Of a stretch of 64,000 bases of DNA, positions 22,301 to 33,990 are shown piece after piece; the stretch's first letter is position 1; every line of letters starts with the position of its first letter. The DNA lies in NCBI GenBank assembly GCA_008828725.1, contig MEHQ01004556.1, forward strand, positions 62,001 through 126,000, written 5' to 3'. Made by a program: the position numbers and the translations under genes. Under the pieces are notes generated by a model, which ran no database searches, had not been told where the DNA came from, and was given only the letters and a program-made list of their open reading frames with translations. Source of the DNA: Saccharina japonica (Eukaryota > Sar > Phaeophyceae > Laminariales > Laminariaceae).

Positions 22301-23160
22301 CCGTCTTGAACGCCTGCGTAGGGTGTGTGGTGTATGGTGTATGGTGTATGGTGTGTTATTCTGTATTGTGTGTGTCGTGTATTGTGGTATTGTGGTATTG
22401 TGTGCTGTGCGCTGTGTGTTTTATGTGTTTTTATGTGTTGTGCGGCGGCTTTTGCAGCTGCTGAGGTGAGGGCGGAGCGCAGCGACTGCAACCGTGGGAA
22501 AAGGAAGGGCTCACTCACACTCCAAAAAATTCCCGGAGATGGCAGCTGTGGGCGTCGTCAGACGCATCGTCAGGGGATCCCACACAAAAAAAAGTACCAG
22601 GTAGTGACCTCTGTCCGTCATATTATAAATCCAGATGTCACATATTCAATCTACTGTAGATCGCCGTCTGTCACAAAATCATCTAGATAGCCGTCCGTCA
22701 CAAGATAAAATCTTGACTGACCGCCGTTCGCCACACATTAAAACCTAGACCGCCGTCCGTCACATGAAAAAATCTAGACGGCTGTCCGTCACATATGAAT
22801 TTTAGACCGTCGTATGTCACGAAATAATATAGACCGCCGCCCGTCACATAAGATGTCTAGACCCCCGTCTGTAACATAAAAACACCTAGACCAGCGTCTA
22901 TTACATACCAAGTAATCATAGACTGTCGTCGTCCGTCACATATATAGAAAGTGTAGACCGCCATCAATCACAGGTCACAAGCCTAAAGCTAACCAATCTA
23001 CTGTCCTCCTGACAACCTAAACCTTTCGCTCACGTCTGTCAGCGCGCTCTTGCCGAAGCCGTTCTTGTCGAGGACGTTCATCTGGGAGGACTCCGGGTAG
23101 AGCTCGAGCAGCGCCTTGACGCACTCCACGTGCTTGTTCTGGATCGCCCACTGAAGCGGC
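19304..23160 (-). CDS. Ankyrin/Methyltransf_16-type methyltransferase, copy 1 (5'-incomplete)
   Basis: Minus-strand exons in transcript order are 23034-23160, 21724-22313, 20438-20564 and 19304-19717, with consistent GT-AG sites. The upstream ankyrin exon seen in copy 2 is missing because the unit breaks off at the N at 23495. The protein has an ankyrin segment (PLQWAIQNKHVECVKALLEL), a poly-Ala plus acidic linker and the SAM-methyltransferase core: motif I VLELGAGCGAG, acidic VTDLN, LDWG and DVVLAADVVYQ, then LLKPGGTFLHVS. These are hallmarks of the Methyltransf_16 group (FAM86, METTL21-like), mostly protein lysine methyltransferases; the substrate is unknown. Copy 1 has Phe where copies 2 and 3 have Leu in GLEGF(F/L)DNIGG. 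It may be an allele or assembly duplicate rather than a separate gene. Confidence 0.8.
19916..19983. repeat. Intronic hairpin (unit 1)
   Basis: AATATAGTCGGCAAGTCGGC pairs with GCCGACTTGCCAACCTATATT across a ~20 base loop in the last intron. The same hairpin is at 24762-24829, and a diverged version at about 30013-30078. Confidence 0.7.
20640..20940. repeat. GGAACGAAAC satellite-like array in intron (unit 1)
   Basis: Irregular 5- and 10-base periodic GGAAC/GAAAC repeats. They generate long Ser/Phe/Arg-rich frames on the minus strand that are not genes. Equivalent arrays lie at 25486-25790 and 30726-31065. Confidence 0.8.
22610..22975. repeat. ~27 bp minisatellite CTAGACCGCCGTCCGTCACA in intron (unit 1)
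   Basis: Roughly a dozen diverged units of CTAGACCGYCGTCCGTCACA plus a short A-rich spacer. Equivalent arrays lie at 27459-27824 and 32715-33080. Confidence 0.85.
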
Positions 23161-23494
23161 CTGCCACGTGAACGAACGAACAAACGAACGCACGAACGCC
23201 CGAACCAACGAACAAGCGCAACGACCATCGACCGATTGAGAGACGCACAGAACGCGCAAGACGATAGGGGTACTCGTAGCACTTTCGGCCCGACATATTC
23301 TTGATTGACAGAGTATTATGAATATAATAGTATACACCTCAACTACTCCTCTGCTGTACTCCCCTCCCCCCCCTCATATACTCGGATAGCCTCTCACAAA
23401 ATCCCCTCGTGTCTACAGCTGGCTGCTGGCTGGGGGACCAAGGCTGGGGGCTTTCGTAATGACGTGGAGGCCTCAACCGGCACTATTATGAGGC

Positions 23495-23495
23495 C
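23495..23495. other. Single N at the end of unit 1
   Basis: One ambiguous base marks an abrupt switch from unit sequence to a trinucleotide array, so it is probably a contig join. Confidence 0.9.
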
Positions 23496-23655
23496 NTAGT
23501 AGTAGTAGTAGTAGTAGCAGTCGTAGTAGTAGTAGTAGTAGTAGTCGTGGTACGTAGTAGAAGCAGAAGGAGTAGGAGTAGTAGTAGTAGTAGTAGTAGT
23601 AATAGTAGCAGCAGTAGCAGCAGTAGTAGCAGCAACAGTAGTAGTAGTAGTAGCT
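23496..23655. repeat. (TAG)n/(CAG)n trinucleotide microsatellite
   Basis: About 160 bases of TAG with CAG and TCG interruptions, between unit 1 and unit 2. The long Tyr/Leu/Ser frames here are artefacts of the repeat. Confidence 0.9.
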
Positions 23656-24149
23656 GTATATATAGCAGGTTGACATTCATGCAGCACGCGCACACGCAGG
23701 AGAGGGGGGGGGGCGTACTCATGTGTTGGTCGCCTTAGTCATTTGACCATTGACCATGCATCCCTTTCGAGGCGAAGCACAAGGCGTAGACAGGGGGGGG
23801 TCATACTAAAACCAAAATTAGGGTGGTTGTCATTTTGTTCTGTTCGGATTGGCAGTTCTCAACCGAACTCTAACCTTAACCCTACCACCTAACACCGACC
23901 ACCACCACTACCACCCCGATCGCCATACACGCACCACGCGGATATCAAAATGCCAGAATAACCCATGCCTCATCCATCCAAACTTAAATATCAACACCTA
24001 GGGAACAGCAGAGCAACGCATATCGTGGACTCTGCTCTACAGTACTTTAGGAGGCCGTGTAAACTAGCGAAACTCGTATCGCTCGAAAACCAAAAACAGA
24101 AGAAAAAAAAACACACACACACAAACACACACACGACGAGTCGGACCCA

Positions 24150-27100
24150 TCAAGCACGCTTCCGGAACTCGTGGAGGCGGAACGTCGCAGACGGCAGCTC
24201 AGTAAAGTGAAGGATGCAGTCCTCCTCAGACCCCGAAATCAACGGATTCTGAATATACTCCGGTGGGGCATCCGACACGGACACTAGATCGAAGCCGCTC
24301 AATGCGCAGCCGCCCCCGCCCCCCTCCCCCCCACTGGATGCGCCGCCGATGTTGTCGAGGAAACCTTCCAGCCCGTCCCGCTCGCTCGTCGGGCTCACGT
24401 GGAGGAACGTTCCCCCCGGCTTGAGCAGGGAAAGAATCGCGTGTATGAGCGGCGATGTTTGGGTGGCCTGGTAGACGACGTCGGCGGCTAGGACTACGTC
24501 TACGGGGGGAGCGGCCGCGTCCCATGTGGATTCGTCGCCCCAATCGAGGGTAACCGCGCGAACCTGCGTACTCACACACGGCGTCGTTGTTCAAGCGAAA
24601 AGAAAAGAAAACAAGTAGAGCGAAGCGAGGGGGTAGTATTAAGCGTAAGGTTGCTGGAACTACAGCACTGATGTCATAACATGACCCGTTTGGTAAAGCT
24701 GTGAGTCACCAGGGTTTCGCGACTAACAACTAATCGGTAGGTGCCATTAGCCAACTAAACTCAATATAGTCGGCAAGTCGGCCGGCGAAGCCAGAGCTGA
24801 TGGCCAGCCGACTTGCCAACCTATATTAGGCGTGCGAAGCTAGCCAAATCAGCCTTCCCCGGTCGCAGGCGCCCCGCCCAAGAAAAAAAAAGTGTATCAG
24901 TATGCTGCGCTCAATAATCATTTCTGCAAGTATGGAAACCCAACAAGTCGGGTAGTCAGCATCTCCAGGAAACGACTATTAATAACTATTGGTCCGACTA
25001 ATACCTAGTTGGTGGCTTAAGTCGTGCCGACTCAAAGCTCTACCGTTTGGGGACCAGGCATAGCAACCAAAGTTACAGTATGTCAGATACAGCGGTCTTA
25101 CCAACCGTCTTATAAAAGTGGAAGCGCGCTGCAACAACAGCACAATCACCAACAGCATCTTCACCAACACCACCGCCAACATCAACAAACACCACCAACA
25201 ACAACACATATCGGAGCAACGAAAAGAAAAGTCTACACGCCCGAAAGCCTTTTGTGGTGTTTCTGGCGCACGCAAGCACTAACCTCTGACGCTGCGGGGT
25301 ATCGGTGACGGTTTAGCTCGACGTTATGGGCGAGGTTTGCCATGGTCTCGACGTTGAGGTCCGTGACCAGGACCGATGCCGGTCGTCCGTGCACGGCCGC
25401 GGAGATCCCCCTAGCGTTAAATTTAGAGCACCAACAAAAACGTTGGCAAGGTACACCGAGACCGATCGTGGGGAGAAAACGAGCGGCAAGCGAGCGGTAC
25501 AACGAGAACGAATCAGAATGGAATGAAACAGCAAACAGGACGGAACGAAACGGGAATAAACGGTACGGAACGAAACGAAACAGGCATAAACGGTATGGAA
25601 CGACGCGGGGCGGTACGAAATGATACGGAACGAAACGGAACGGAACGGTGGGATCGAAACGGAAGGAAAAGGTGTGGTTCGGAACGGAAGGGAAATAAAT
25701 GAAACGGTAAGGTACTCAGTAAAACGGAACGAAACGGTATGGTACGCAAGGGAACGGAACGAAACGATACGGCAAGTAAAGCGTTTGAGTTGATGGGTCA
25801 ACAGTCAACAGAAGACGACGGGTGAAGGGGGGGGGGGAGAGGTGGAAAGCTTCGAGAGGCACAGTGGGGGGAAGGCATGAACCCGGGGGCTGCGGGGGTA
25901 GGCAGGGGGGGAAAATGCCTACCCCAGTGACCTCGGTCAGAGTAAAGCCCCGGACAGAAAAGTCATCAAAAGGAGCAGTGGCCGAGGGGAGGTTTGCTTT
26001 GGGAATTTGGTTTGATTCCAAGCCCGAAATCAACTATTCCCGAGCAGTCCCAAGTATATGAATACCTATACCAGCAAAATAACGTTTGCTTTGGGGAGGA
26101 CCAAGCGATGTTCAGGCATTTCGTTGGAAAAATCAACAGACTGAAAAAAATGATGACGCCAAAAAGGCCCATACACCCATCCCTCTCTTCGTCTCTTTCA
26201 TCTCCTCCACTCTTGGCTCCTGCTGTCTATATAATCCAATACGTACCCAAACCTTTCTTCTATGCAGAAATTGACCAAGACTGAGTTGCCAAATAAACCC
26301 ACTGTGAAATACATCCGATCACTCCCCAACGCACCAATCAGTATTGAACACATGCCACGAGTACATAGACCACCTTTGTCTAACCAACACGCGACCCCTT
26401 CCCCTACCCAGTATTCGCCACGTACGTTTCCATACAACACATTACTTTTTTGCCTTGCAGCAACGCCCCCCAAGCGCCAGCTCGCTCTCTCTCGAAACTC
26501 TCACGAACCTGACAAATGCCTACTGTAAAAAAAAACGAAAACAACAAAACAACAAAAAACGTCTCCTCTCACCCTGCGCCACAGCCCGCCCCCAATTCCA
26601 GTACCGTCTTTCCCTCAAGCATCGCCTGCGCCGTGGGGCTGGCCATCCACCGGCCCAGAACGATGGCTGCCGCCCACAGGTTAAGACCCGTCGTGTCCTC
26701 CCTCGCGTCGTCCCCGAAACACTCGTCTGGATTCCGGATCGGCAGCTCGCGCAAGAGAACGCTCAACTTCGGAGGAGCCCCGTTCTCCTCCTTCTCCCCG
26801 TCTTCGCCGCCGCTACCGCTGCCGTCGCCGTGAGCGTCGCTGCCGCCCGCCACGTCTACTGCAAACCCTAGCTCGTGCGTGATGCTGGGTTCTTTGCCCT
26901 CGTCCTCCTCTTCTTCTTCCTCCCCCTCGGCCCCTCCTGTTGTTGCTGTTGTTGCTGTTGTTTCGGAGCCGTCAGCGCTACTGCTGGCAGCTGCTGCCGC
27001 CCCCGTCCCCGCTGCTGCTGCTGCTGCCGCCGCCGCCGCCGCCTTCTCCTTGGCCTGCCTCTTTGTCTTGGAGAGGCTCGACTGCGACAGGAGCATGTCC

Positions 27101-28792
27101 TCCTCGGCGGACTTGTGGTTCAGCACCATCGTCACCATGTCCGCCTCGCCCGTCTTGAACGCCTGCGTAGGGTGTGTGGTGTATGGTGTATGGTGTATGG
27201 TGTGTTATTCTGTATTGTGTGTGTCGTGTATTGTGGTATTGTGGTATTGTGTGCTGTGCGCTGTGTGTTTTATGTGTTTTTATGTGTTGTGCGGCGGCTT
27301 TTGCAGCTGCTGAGGTGAGGGCGGAGCGCAGCGACTGCAACCGTGGGAAAAGGAAGGGCTCACTCACACTCCAAAAAATTCCCGGAGATGGCAGCTGTGG
27401 GCGTCGTCAGACGCATCGTCAGGGGATCCCACACAAAAAAAAGTACCAGGTAGTGACCTCTGTCCGTCATATTATAAATCCAGATGTCACATATTCAATC
27501 TACTGTAGATCGCCGTCTGTCACAAAATCATCTAGATAGCCGTCCGTCACAAGATAAAATCTTGACTGACCGCCGTTCGCCACACATTAAAACCTAGACC
27601 GCCGTCCGTCACATGAAAAAATCTAGACGGCTGTCCGTCACATATGAATTTTAGACCGTCGTATGTCACGAAATAATATAGACCGCCGCCCGTCACATAA
27701 GATGTCTAGACCCCCGTCTGTAACATAAAAACACCTAGACCAGCGTCTATTACATACCAAGTAATCATAGACTGTCGTCGTCCGTCACATATATAGAAAG
27801 TGTAGACCGCCATCAATCACAGGTCACAAGCCTAAAGCTAACCAATCTACTGTCCTCCTGACAACCTAAACCTTTCGCTCACGTCTGTCAGCGCGCTCTT
27901 GCCGAAGCCGTTCTTGTCGAGGACGTTCATCTGGGAGGACTCCGGGTAGAGCTCGAGCAGCGCCTTGACGCACTCCACGTGCTTGTTCTGGATCGCCCAC
28001 TGAAGCGGCCTGCCACGTGAACGAACGAACAAACGAACGCACGAACGCCCGAACCAACGAACAAGCGCAACGACCATCGACCGATTGAGAGACGCACAGA
28101 ACGCGCAAGACGATAGGGGTACTCGTAGCACTTTCGGCCCGACATATTCTTGATTGACAGAGTATTATGAATATAATAGTATACACCTCAACTACTCCTC
28201 TGCTGTACTCCCCTCCCCCCCCTCATATACTCGGATAGCCTCTCACAAAATCCCCTCGTGTCTACAGCTGGCTGCTGGCTGGGGGACCAAGGCTGGGGGC
28301 TTTCGTAATGACGTGGAGGCCTCAACCGGCACTATTATGAGGCCAGTAGTGCCGGTAACCCGCACTGCTGTGGAGAGCCCTCTCTCAATACTCAATAGTG
28401 CCGGCACCGGCACTATCGCGGGTTTCAGTCGTGCCCAAGAGCGATTTCACCGGCACTATATACGAGTATAGAAAGCAGTGGCGCTATTCAAACGGCACTA
28501 TTGACAGCCCCCCACTATTGTTGTATAACTCGTAGTCTAATGTACCATCAATAGACTATCTGGTACAAGCAGCATCAGCTGTGAGCACAGCAGCAGTACG
28601 TATGATATGCGTATGTACCTGTTGCCGGCTCCGTTGGGGAGGTGGCTCGCGCCCCCCTTGATGAGCGCCCTCACGACGTCGGCGTGCCCGTTGGCGCAGG
28701 AGAGGTGCAGCGCGGTGTTGCCGTGAGCGTCCTTGTGGTTTGCGTCCACTCCGCCCGAGAGGATGGACTCCACGTCATCTACCTCGCCGTAT
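24150..28792 (-). CDS. Ankyrin/Methyltransf_16-type methyltransferase, copy 2 (most complete)
   Basis: Minus-strand exons in transcript order are 28619-28792, 27883-28009, 26573-27162, 25284-25410 and 24150-24563 (stop TGA). All introns are GT-AG and the phases join correctly. About 475 residues are encoded. The first exon starts in mid-codon, so a further 5' exon is lost in or beyond the gap at 28909. Ankyrin repeats: GNTALHLSCANGHADVVRAL then PLQWAIQNKHVECVKALLEL. A low-complexity linker (poly-Ala, then Glu-rich) follows. The methyltransferase core shows VLELGAGCGAG (SAM-binding motif I), VTDLNVETMANLAHNVELN, VRAVTLDWG and DVVLAADVVY. The Methyltransf_16 family includes eEF2, chaperone and calmodulin lysine methyltransferases. 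The ankyrin part may recruit substrate, but that is inference. Confidence 0.88.
24762..24829. repeat. Intronic hairpin (unit 2)
   Basis: Identical to the hairpin at 19916-19983. Confidence 0.7.
27459..27824. repeat. ~27 bp minisatellite in intron (unit 2)
   Basis: Copy of the CTAGACCGCCGTCCGTCACA array. It lies between the second ankyrin exon and the linker/motif I exon. Confidence 0.85.
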
Positions 28793-28908
28793 CTGAAAAA
28801 AAGGGTGGGTTCCCCGAAGATGCAACACAGCACGAAGGGGGGGTCAAGAGGTTAACTCTATGCATCATACGGTACCACGGTGCAGATTGGACGGGGAGGG
28901 AGGGAGGG

Positions 28909-28931
28909 NNNNNNNNNNNNNNNNNNNNNNN
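28909..28931. other. Assembly gap (23 N)
   Basis: N-run immediately followed by GA and a 37-base G homopolymer (28934-28970). It separates units 2 and 3. Confidence 0.99.

Positions 28932-28933
<2 letters not shown>

Positions 28934-28970
<37 letters not shown>
28934..28970 (+). repeat. 37-base G homopolymer heading an S repeat
   Basis: The longest G-run in the window, directly 5' of the S unit that starts unit 3. Confidence 0.9.
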
Positions 28971-28971
<1 letters not shown>

Positions 28972-29402
28972 ACTCATTGTTGGTCGCCTTAGTCATTTGA
29001 CCATTGACCATGCATCCCTTTCGAGGCGAAGCACAAGGCGTAGACAGGGGGGGGTCATACTAAAACCAAAATTAGGGTGGTTGTCATTTTGTTCTGTTCG
29101 GGTTGGCAGCTCCCAACCGAACTCTAACCTTAACCCTAACACCTATAACACCGACCACCACCACCACCACCCCGATCGCCATACGTACACGCACCACGCG
29201 GATATCAAAATGCCAGAATAATCCATGCCTCATCCATCCAAACTTAAATATCAACACCTAGGGAACAGCAGAGCAACGCATATCGTGGACTCTGTTTTAC
29301 AGTACTTTAGGAGGCCGTGTAAACTAGCGAAACTCGTATCGCTCGAAAACCAAAAACAGAAGAAAAAAAAAACACACACACACACACGACGAGTCGGACC
29401 CA

Positions 29403-32400
29403 TCAAGCACGCTTCCGGAACTCGTGGAGGCGGAACGTCGCAGACGGCAGCTCAGTAAAGTGAAGGATGCAGTCCTCCTCAGACCCCGAAATCAACGGAT
29501 TCTGAATATACTCCGGTGGGGCATCCGACACGGACACTAGATCGAAGCCGCTCAACGCACAGCCGCCCCCTCCCCCCTCCCCCCCACTGGATGCGCCGCC
29601 GATATTGTCGAGGAAACCCTCCAGCCCGTCCCGCTCGCTCGTCGGGCTCACGTGGAGGAACGTTCCCCCCGGCTTGAGAAGGGAAAGAATCGCGTGTATG
29701 AGCGGCGATGTTTGGGTGGCCTGGTAGACGACGTCGGCGGCTAGGACTACGTCTACGGGGGGAGCGGCCGCGTCCCATGTGGATTCGTCGCCCCAATCGA
29801 GGGTAACCGCGCGAACCTGCGTACTCACACACGGCGTCGTTGTTCAAGCGAAAAGAAAAGAAAACAAGTAGAGCGAAGCGAGGGGGTAATATTAAGCGTA
29901 AGGTTGCTGGAACTACAGCACTGATGTCATAACATGACCCGTTTGGTAAAGCTGTGAGTCACCAGGGTTTCGCGACTAACAACTAATCGGTAGGTGCCAT
30001 TAGCCAACTAAACTGACGTTGGTCGGCACGTCGGCCTGGCGAAGCCAGAGCTGATGGCCAGCCGACTTGCCAACTTATATCAGGCGTGCGAAGCTAGCCA
30101 AATCAGCCTTCCCCGGTCGCAGGCGCCCCGCCCAAGAAAATAAAAAGTGTATCAGTATGCTGCGCTCAATAATCATTTATACAAGTATGGAAACCCAACA
30201 AGTCGGGTAGTCGGCACCTCCAGGAAACGACTATTAATAACTATTGGTCCGACTAATACCTAGTTGGTGGCTTAAGTCGTGCCGACCCAAAGCTCTACCG
30301 GTTGGGGACCAGGCATAGCAACCAAAGTTACAGTATGTCAGATGCGGCGGCCTTACCAACCGTCTTATAAAAGTGGAAGCGCGCTGCAACAACAGCACAA
30401 TCACCAACACCACCGCCAACATCTACAAACACCACCAACAACAACACATATCGGAGCAACGAAAAGAAAAGTCTACACGCCCGAAAGCCTTTTGTGGTGT
30501 TTCTGGCGCACGCAAGCACTAACCTCTGACGCTGCGGGGTATCGGTGACGGTTTAGCTCGACGTTATGGGCGAGGTTTGCCATGGTCTCGACGTTGAGGT
30601 CCGTGACCAGGACCGATGCCGGTCGTCCGTGCACGGCCGCGGAGATCCCCCTAGCGTTAAATTTAGAGCACCAACAAAAACGTTGGCAAGGCACACCGAG
30701 ACCGACCGTGGGGAGAGAACGAGCGGCATGCGAGCGGTACAACGAGAACGAATCAGAATCGAATGGAACAGCAAACAGGACGGAACGAAACGGAACGGTG
30801 CGAAACGAAACGGGAATAAACGGCATGGAACGAAACGAAACAGGCATAAACGGTATGGAACGAAGCGGGGCGGTACGAAATTATACGGAACGAAACGGAA
30901 CGAAACGGAACGGAACGGAACGGTGGGATCGAAACGGAAGGAAAAGGTGTGGTTCGGAACGGAAGGGAAATAAATGAAACGGTAAGGTACTCAGTAAAAC
31001 GGAACGAAACGGTATGGTACGCAAGGGAACGGAACGAAACGATACGGCAAGTAAAGCGTTTGAGTTGATGGGTCAACAGTCAACACAAGACGACGGGTGA
31101 AGGGGGGGGGGGAGAGGTGGAAAGCTTCGAGAGGCACAGTGGGGGAAAGGCATGAACCCGGGGGCAGCGGGGGTAGGCGGGGGAGGAAAATGCCTACCCC
31201 AGTGACCTCGGTCAGAGTAAAGCCCCGGACAGAAACGTCATCAAAAGGAGCAGTGGCCGAGGGGAGGTTTGCTTTGGGAATTTGGTTTGATTCCAAGCCC
31301 GGAATCAACTATTTCCGAGCAGTCCTAAGTATATGAATACCTATACCAGCAAAATAACGTTTGCTTTGGGGAGGACAAAGCGATGTTCAGGCATTTCGTT
31401 GGAAAAATCAACAGACTGAAAAAAAATGACGACGCCAAAAAGGCCCATATACCCATCCCTCCCTTCGTCTCTTTCATCTCCTCCACTCTTGGCTCCTGCT
31501 GTCTATATAATCCAATACGTACCCAAACCTTTCTTTTATGCAGAAATTGACCAAGACTGAGTTGCCAAATATACCCACTGTGAAATACATCCGATCACTC
31601 CCCAACGCACCAATCAGTATTGAACACATGCCACGAGTACATATACCACCTTTGTCTAACCAACACGCGACCCCTTCCCCTACCCAGTATTCGCCACGTA
31701 CGTTTCCATACAACACATTACTTTTTTGCCTTGCAGCAACGCCCCCCAAGCGCCAGCTCGCTCTCTCTCGAAAATCTCACGAACCTGACAAATGTCTACT
31801 GTAAAAAAAAACGAAAACAAAACAACAACAAACGTCTCCTCTCACCCTGCGCCACAGCCCGCCCCCAATTCCAGTACCGTCTTTCCCTCAAGCATCGCCT
31901 GCGCCGTGGGGCTGGCCATCCACCGGCCCAGAACGATGGCTGCCGCCCACAGGTTAAGACCCGTCGTGTCCTCCCTCGCGTCGTCCCCGAAACACTCGTC
32001 TGGATTCCGGATCGGCAGCTCGCGCAAGAGAACGCTCAACTTCGGAGGAGCCCCGTTCTCCTCCTTCTCCCCGTCTTCGCCGCCGCTATCGCTGCCGTCG
32101 CCGTGAGCGTCGCTGCCGCCCGCCACGTCTACTGCAAACCCTAGCTCGTGCGTGATGCTGGGTTCTTCGCCCTCGTCCTCCTCTTCTTCTTCCTCCCCCT
32201 CGGCCCCTCCTGTTGTTGCTGTTGTTGCTGTTGTTTCGGAGCCGTCAGCGCTACTGCTGGCAGCTGCTGCCGCCCCCGTCCCCGCTGCTGCTGCTGCTGC
32301 TGCTGCCGCCTTCTCCTTGGCCTGCCTCTTTGTCTTGGAGAGGCTCGACTGCGACAGGAGCATGTCCTCCTCGGCGGACTTGTGGTTCAGCACCATCGTC

Positions 32401-33268
32401 ACCATGTCCGCCTCGCCCGTCTTGAACGCCTGCGTAGGGTGTGTGGTGTATGGTGTATGGTGTGTTATTCTGTATTGTGTGTGTCGTGTATTGTGGTATT
32501 GTGTGCTGTGCGCTGTGTGTTTTATGTGTTTTTATGTGTTGTGCGGCGGCTTTTGCAGCTGCTGAGGTGACGGCGGAGCGCAGCGACTGCAACCGTGGGA
32601 AAAGGAAGGGCTCACCCACACTCCAAAAAATGCCCGGAGATGGCAGCTGTGGGCGTCGTCAGACGCATCTTCAGGGGATCCCACACAAAAAAAAGTACCA
32701 GGTAGTGTTAAGTCTAGACCTCTGTCCGTCATACTATAAATCCAGATGTCACATATTCAATCTACTGTAGATCGCCGTCTGTCACAAAATCATCTAGATA
32801 GCCGTCCGTCACAAGATAAAATCTTGACTGACCGCCGTTCGCCACACATTAAAACCTAGACCGCCGTCCGTCACATGAAAAAATCTAGACGGCTGTCCGT
32901 CACATATGAATTTTAGACCGTCGTATGTCACGAAATAATGTAGACCGCCCGTCACATAAGATGTCTAGACCCCCGTCTGTCACATAAAAACACCTAGAAC
33001 ACCGTCTATTACATACCAAGTAATCATAGACCGTCGTCGTCCGTCACATATATAGAAAGTGTAGACCGCCATCCATCACAGGTCACAAGCCTAAAGCTAA
33101 CCAATCTACCGTCCTCCTGACAACCTAAACCTTTCGCTCACGTCTGTCAGCGCGCTCTTGCCGAAGCCGTTCTTGTCGAGGACGTTCATCTGGGAGGACT
33201 CCGGGTAGAGCTCGAGCAGCGCCTTGACGCACTCCACGTGCTTGTTCTGGATCGCCCACTGAAGCGGC
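29403..33268 (-). CDS. Ankyrin/Methyltransf_16-type methyltransferase, copy 3
   Basis: Minus-strand exons are 33142-33268, 31846-32429, 30524-30650 and 29403-29816, with the same splice sites and phases as copy 2. The reading frame is open throughout and the SAM-binding motifs are unchanged. The linker exon is 6 bases shorter (two fewer Ala) and carries conservative changes (EGEEPS for EGKEPS; DGSDSGG for DGSGSGG). The matching upstream ankyrin exon is at 34378-34542, inside a stretch full of small indels, so this copy may be a 5'-damaged gene or a correct gene with poor sequence there. Confidence 0.8.
32715..33080. repeat. ~27 bp minisatellite in intron (unit 3)
   Basis: Diverged copy of the CTAGACCGCCGTCCGTCACA array, with one unit shortened near 32940. 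Confidence 0.85.
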
Positions 33269-33481
33269 CTGCCACGTGAACGAACGAACAAACGAACGAA
33301 CAAACGAACGCACGAACGTCCGAACCAACGAACAAGCGCAACGACCATCGACCGATTGAGAGACGCACAGAACGCGCAAGACGATAGGGGTACTCGTAGC
33401 ACTTTCGGCCCGACATATTCTTGATTGACAAGAGTATTATGAATATAATAGTATACACCTCAACTACTCCTCTGCTGTACT

Positions 33482-33980
33482 CTATATTTATAGGTTGGGT
33501 TGGCGTCGGTTGGCAACGACGCTGTAAAACACGCCACTCGCTGCGTGAGCTAGACAACCAGGGTGCCGTTTTTTTTTGTTATTTTTTTTGGCGGTCACCC
33601 TAAAAAGGGGCTGTGCGGTCGGAGTAGATAATTTTGTGCGAGTTGGAGAACCTTTGCTCCGCACAAGGAAAAATACCGTATCACGTAGTGTTATATGGAA
33701 CTCCGTGAGGCATTTACATAGTAAACCATTGCTGTCTCCGGAAGTGGGCCACACCAGAAATTAAATTAACTTCATTGAAGTTTCGTCCATATGCAAGTCG
33801 CCTCAGAGGCGGTTCTTAAGCAGGATGCACTCACCCTCGCGAGGCGGGACGGACAGGCCATAAACCTACTAAGCTTCCAGACCTGTGCACAAATAATGCT
33901 GTTGGTGAAAACGCCAACCGCGCTCCGTCCCGGCATTGTAGGATGCGAGGGTCTATGGCAATGACTACGGCCGTGCACAA
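33482..33980. other. ~500 bp of unrelated sequence interrupting unit 3
   Basis: Unit 3 stops at CTGCTGTACT and resumes at the C-run 5' of CTCATATA, so this stretch is inserted relative to unit 2. Its last ~90 bases are a minus-strand P repeat fragment. The rest is unrecognised. Confidence 0.7.
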
Positions 33981-33990
33981 CATGATACCA
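33893..33990 (-). repeat. Poly-C-bracketed P repeat fragment
   Basis: Contains CGCTCCGTCCCGGCATTGTA and GCGAGGGTCTATGGCA, the reverse complement of the P unit, ending in a C-run. Confidence 0.75.

Larger units (their letters stand above)
18873..23494. repeat. Large repeat unit 1 (~4.6 kb)
   Basis: Collinear with 23716-28343 (offset 4846-4849) and 28971-33481. By eye only a handful of differences separate it from unit 2, such as a 3-base indel near 21360 and single changes near 19515, 21045 and 21330. It ends at a single N (23495) followed by a TAG microsatellite. Confidence 0.95.
23716..28908. repeat. Large repeat unit 2 (~5.2 kb, most complete)
   Basis: Begins with the S repeat after a G-run, includes everything in unit 1 and extends about 565 bp further upstream of the gene to an N gap. 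Essentially identical to unit 1 over the shared part. Confidence 0.95.
28971..33481. repeat. Large repeat unit 3 (~4.5 kb)
   Basis: Collinear with units 1 and 2 but visibly more diverged, with scattered substitutions, small indels in introns and a shorter poly-Ala tract. It breaks off at 33481 into unrelated sequence and resumes, degraded, at 33981. Confidence 0.93.

Noticed and set aside
21720-22469. Long Cys/Ser/Leu-rich plus-strand frames opposite the methyltransferase linker exon (and equivalents in units 2 and 3)
   Set aside because: Antisense shadows of a GC-rich exon and a TGTG-type simple repeat. The minus-strand frame has the conserved SAM-binding motifs and splice sites.
22610-22975. 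CRISPR-like regularly spaced repeats
   Set aside because: Units are diverged, spacers are short A-rich variants of each other, and the array is in a eukaryotic intron. It is an ordinary minisatellite.
23394-23722. Poly-Tyr/Leu/Thr frames
   Set aside because: Produced by the (TAG)n/(CAG)n microsatellite.
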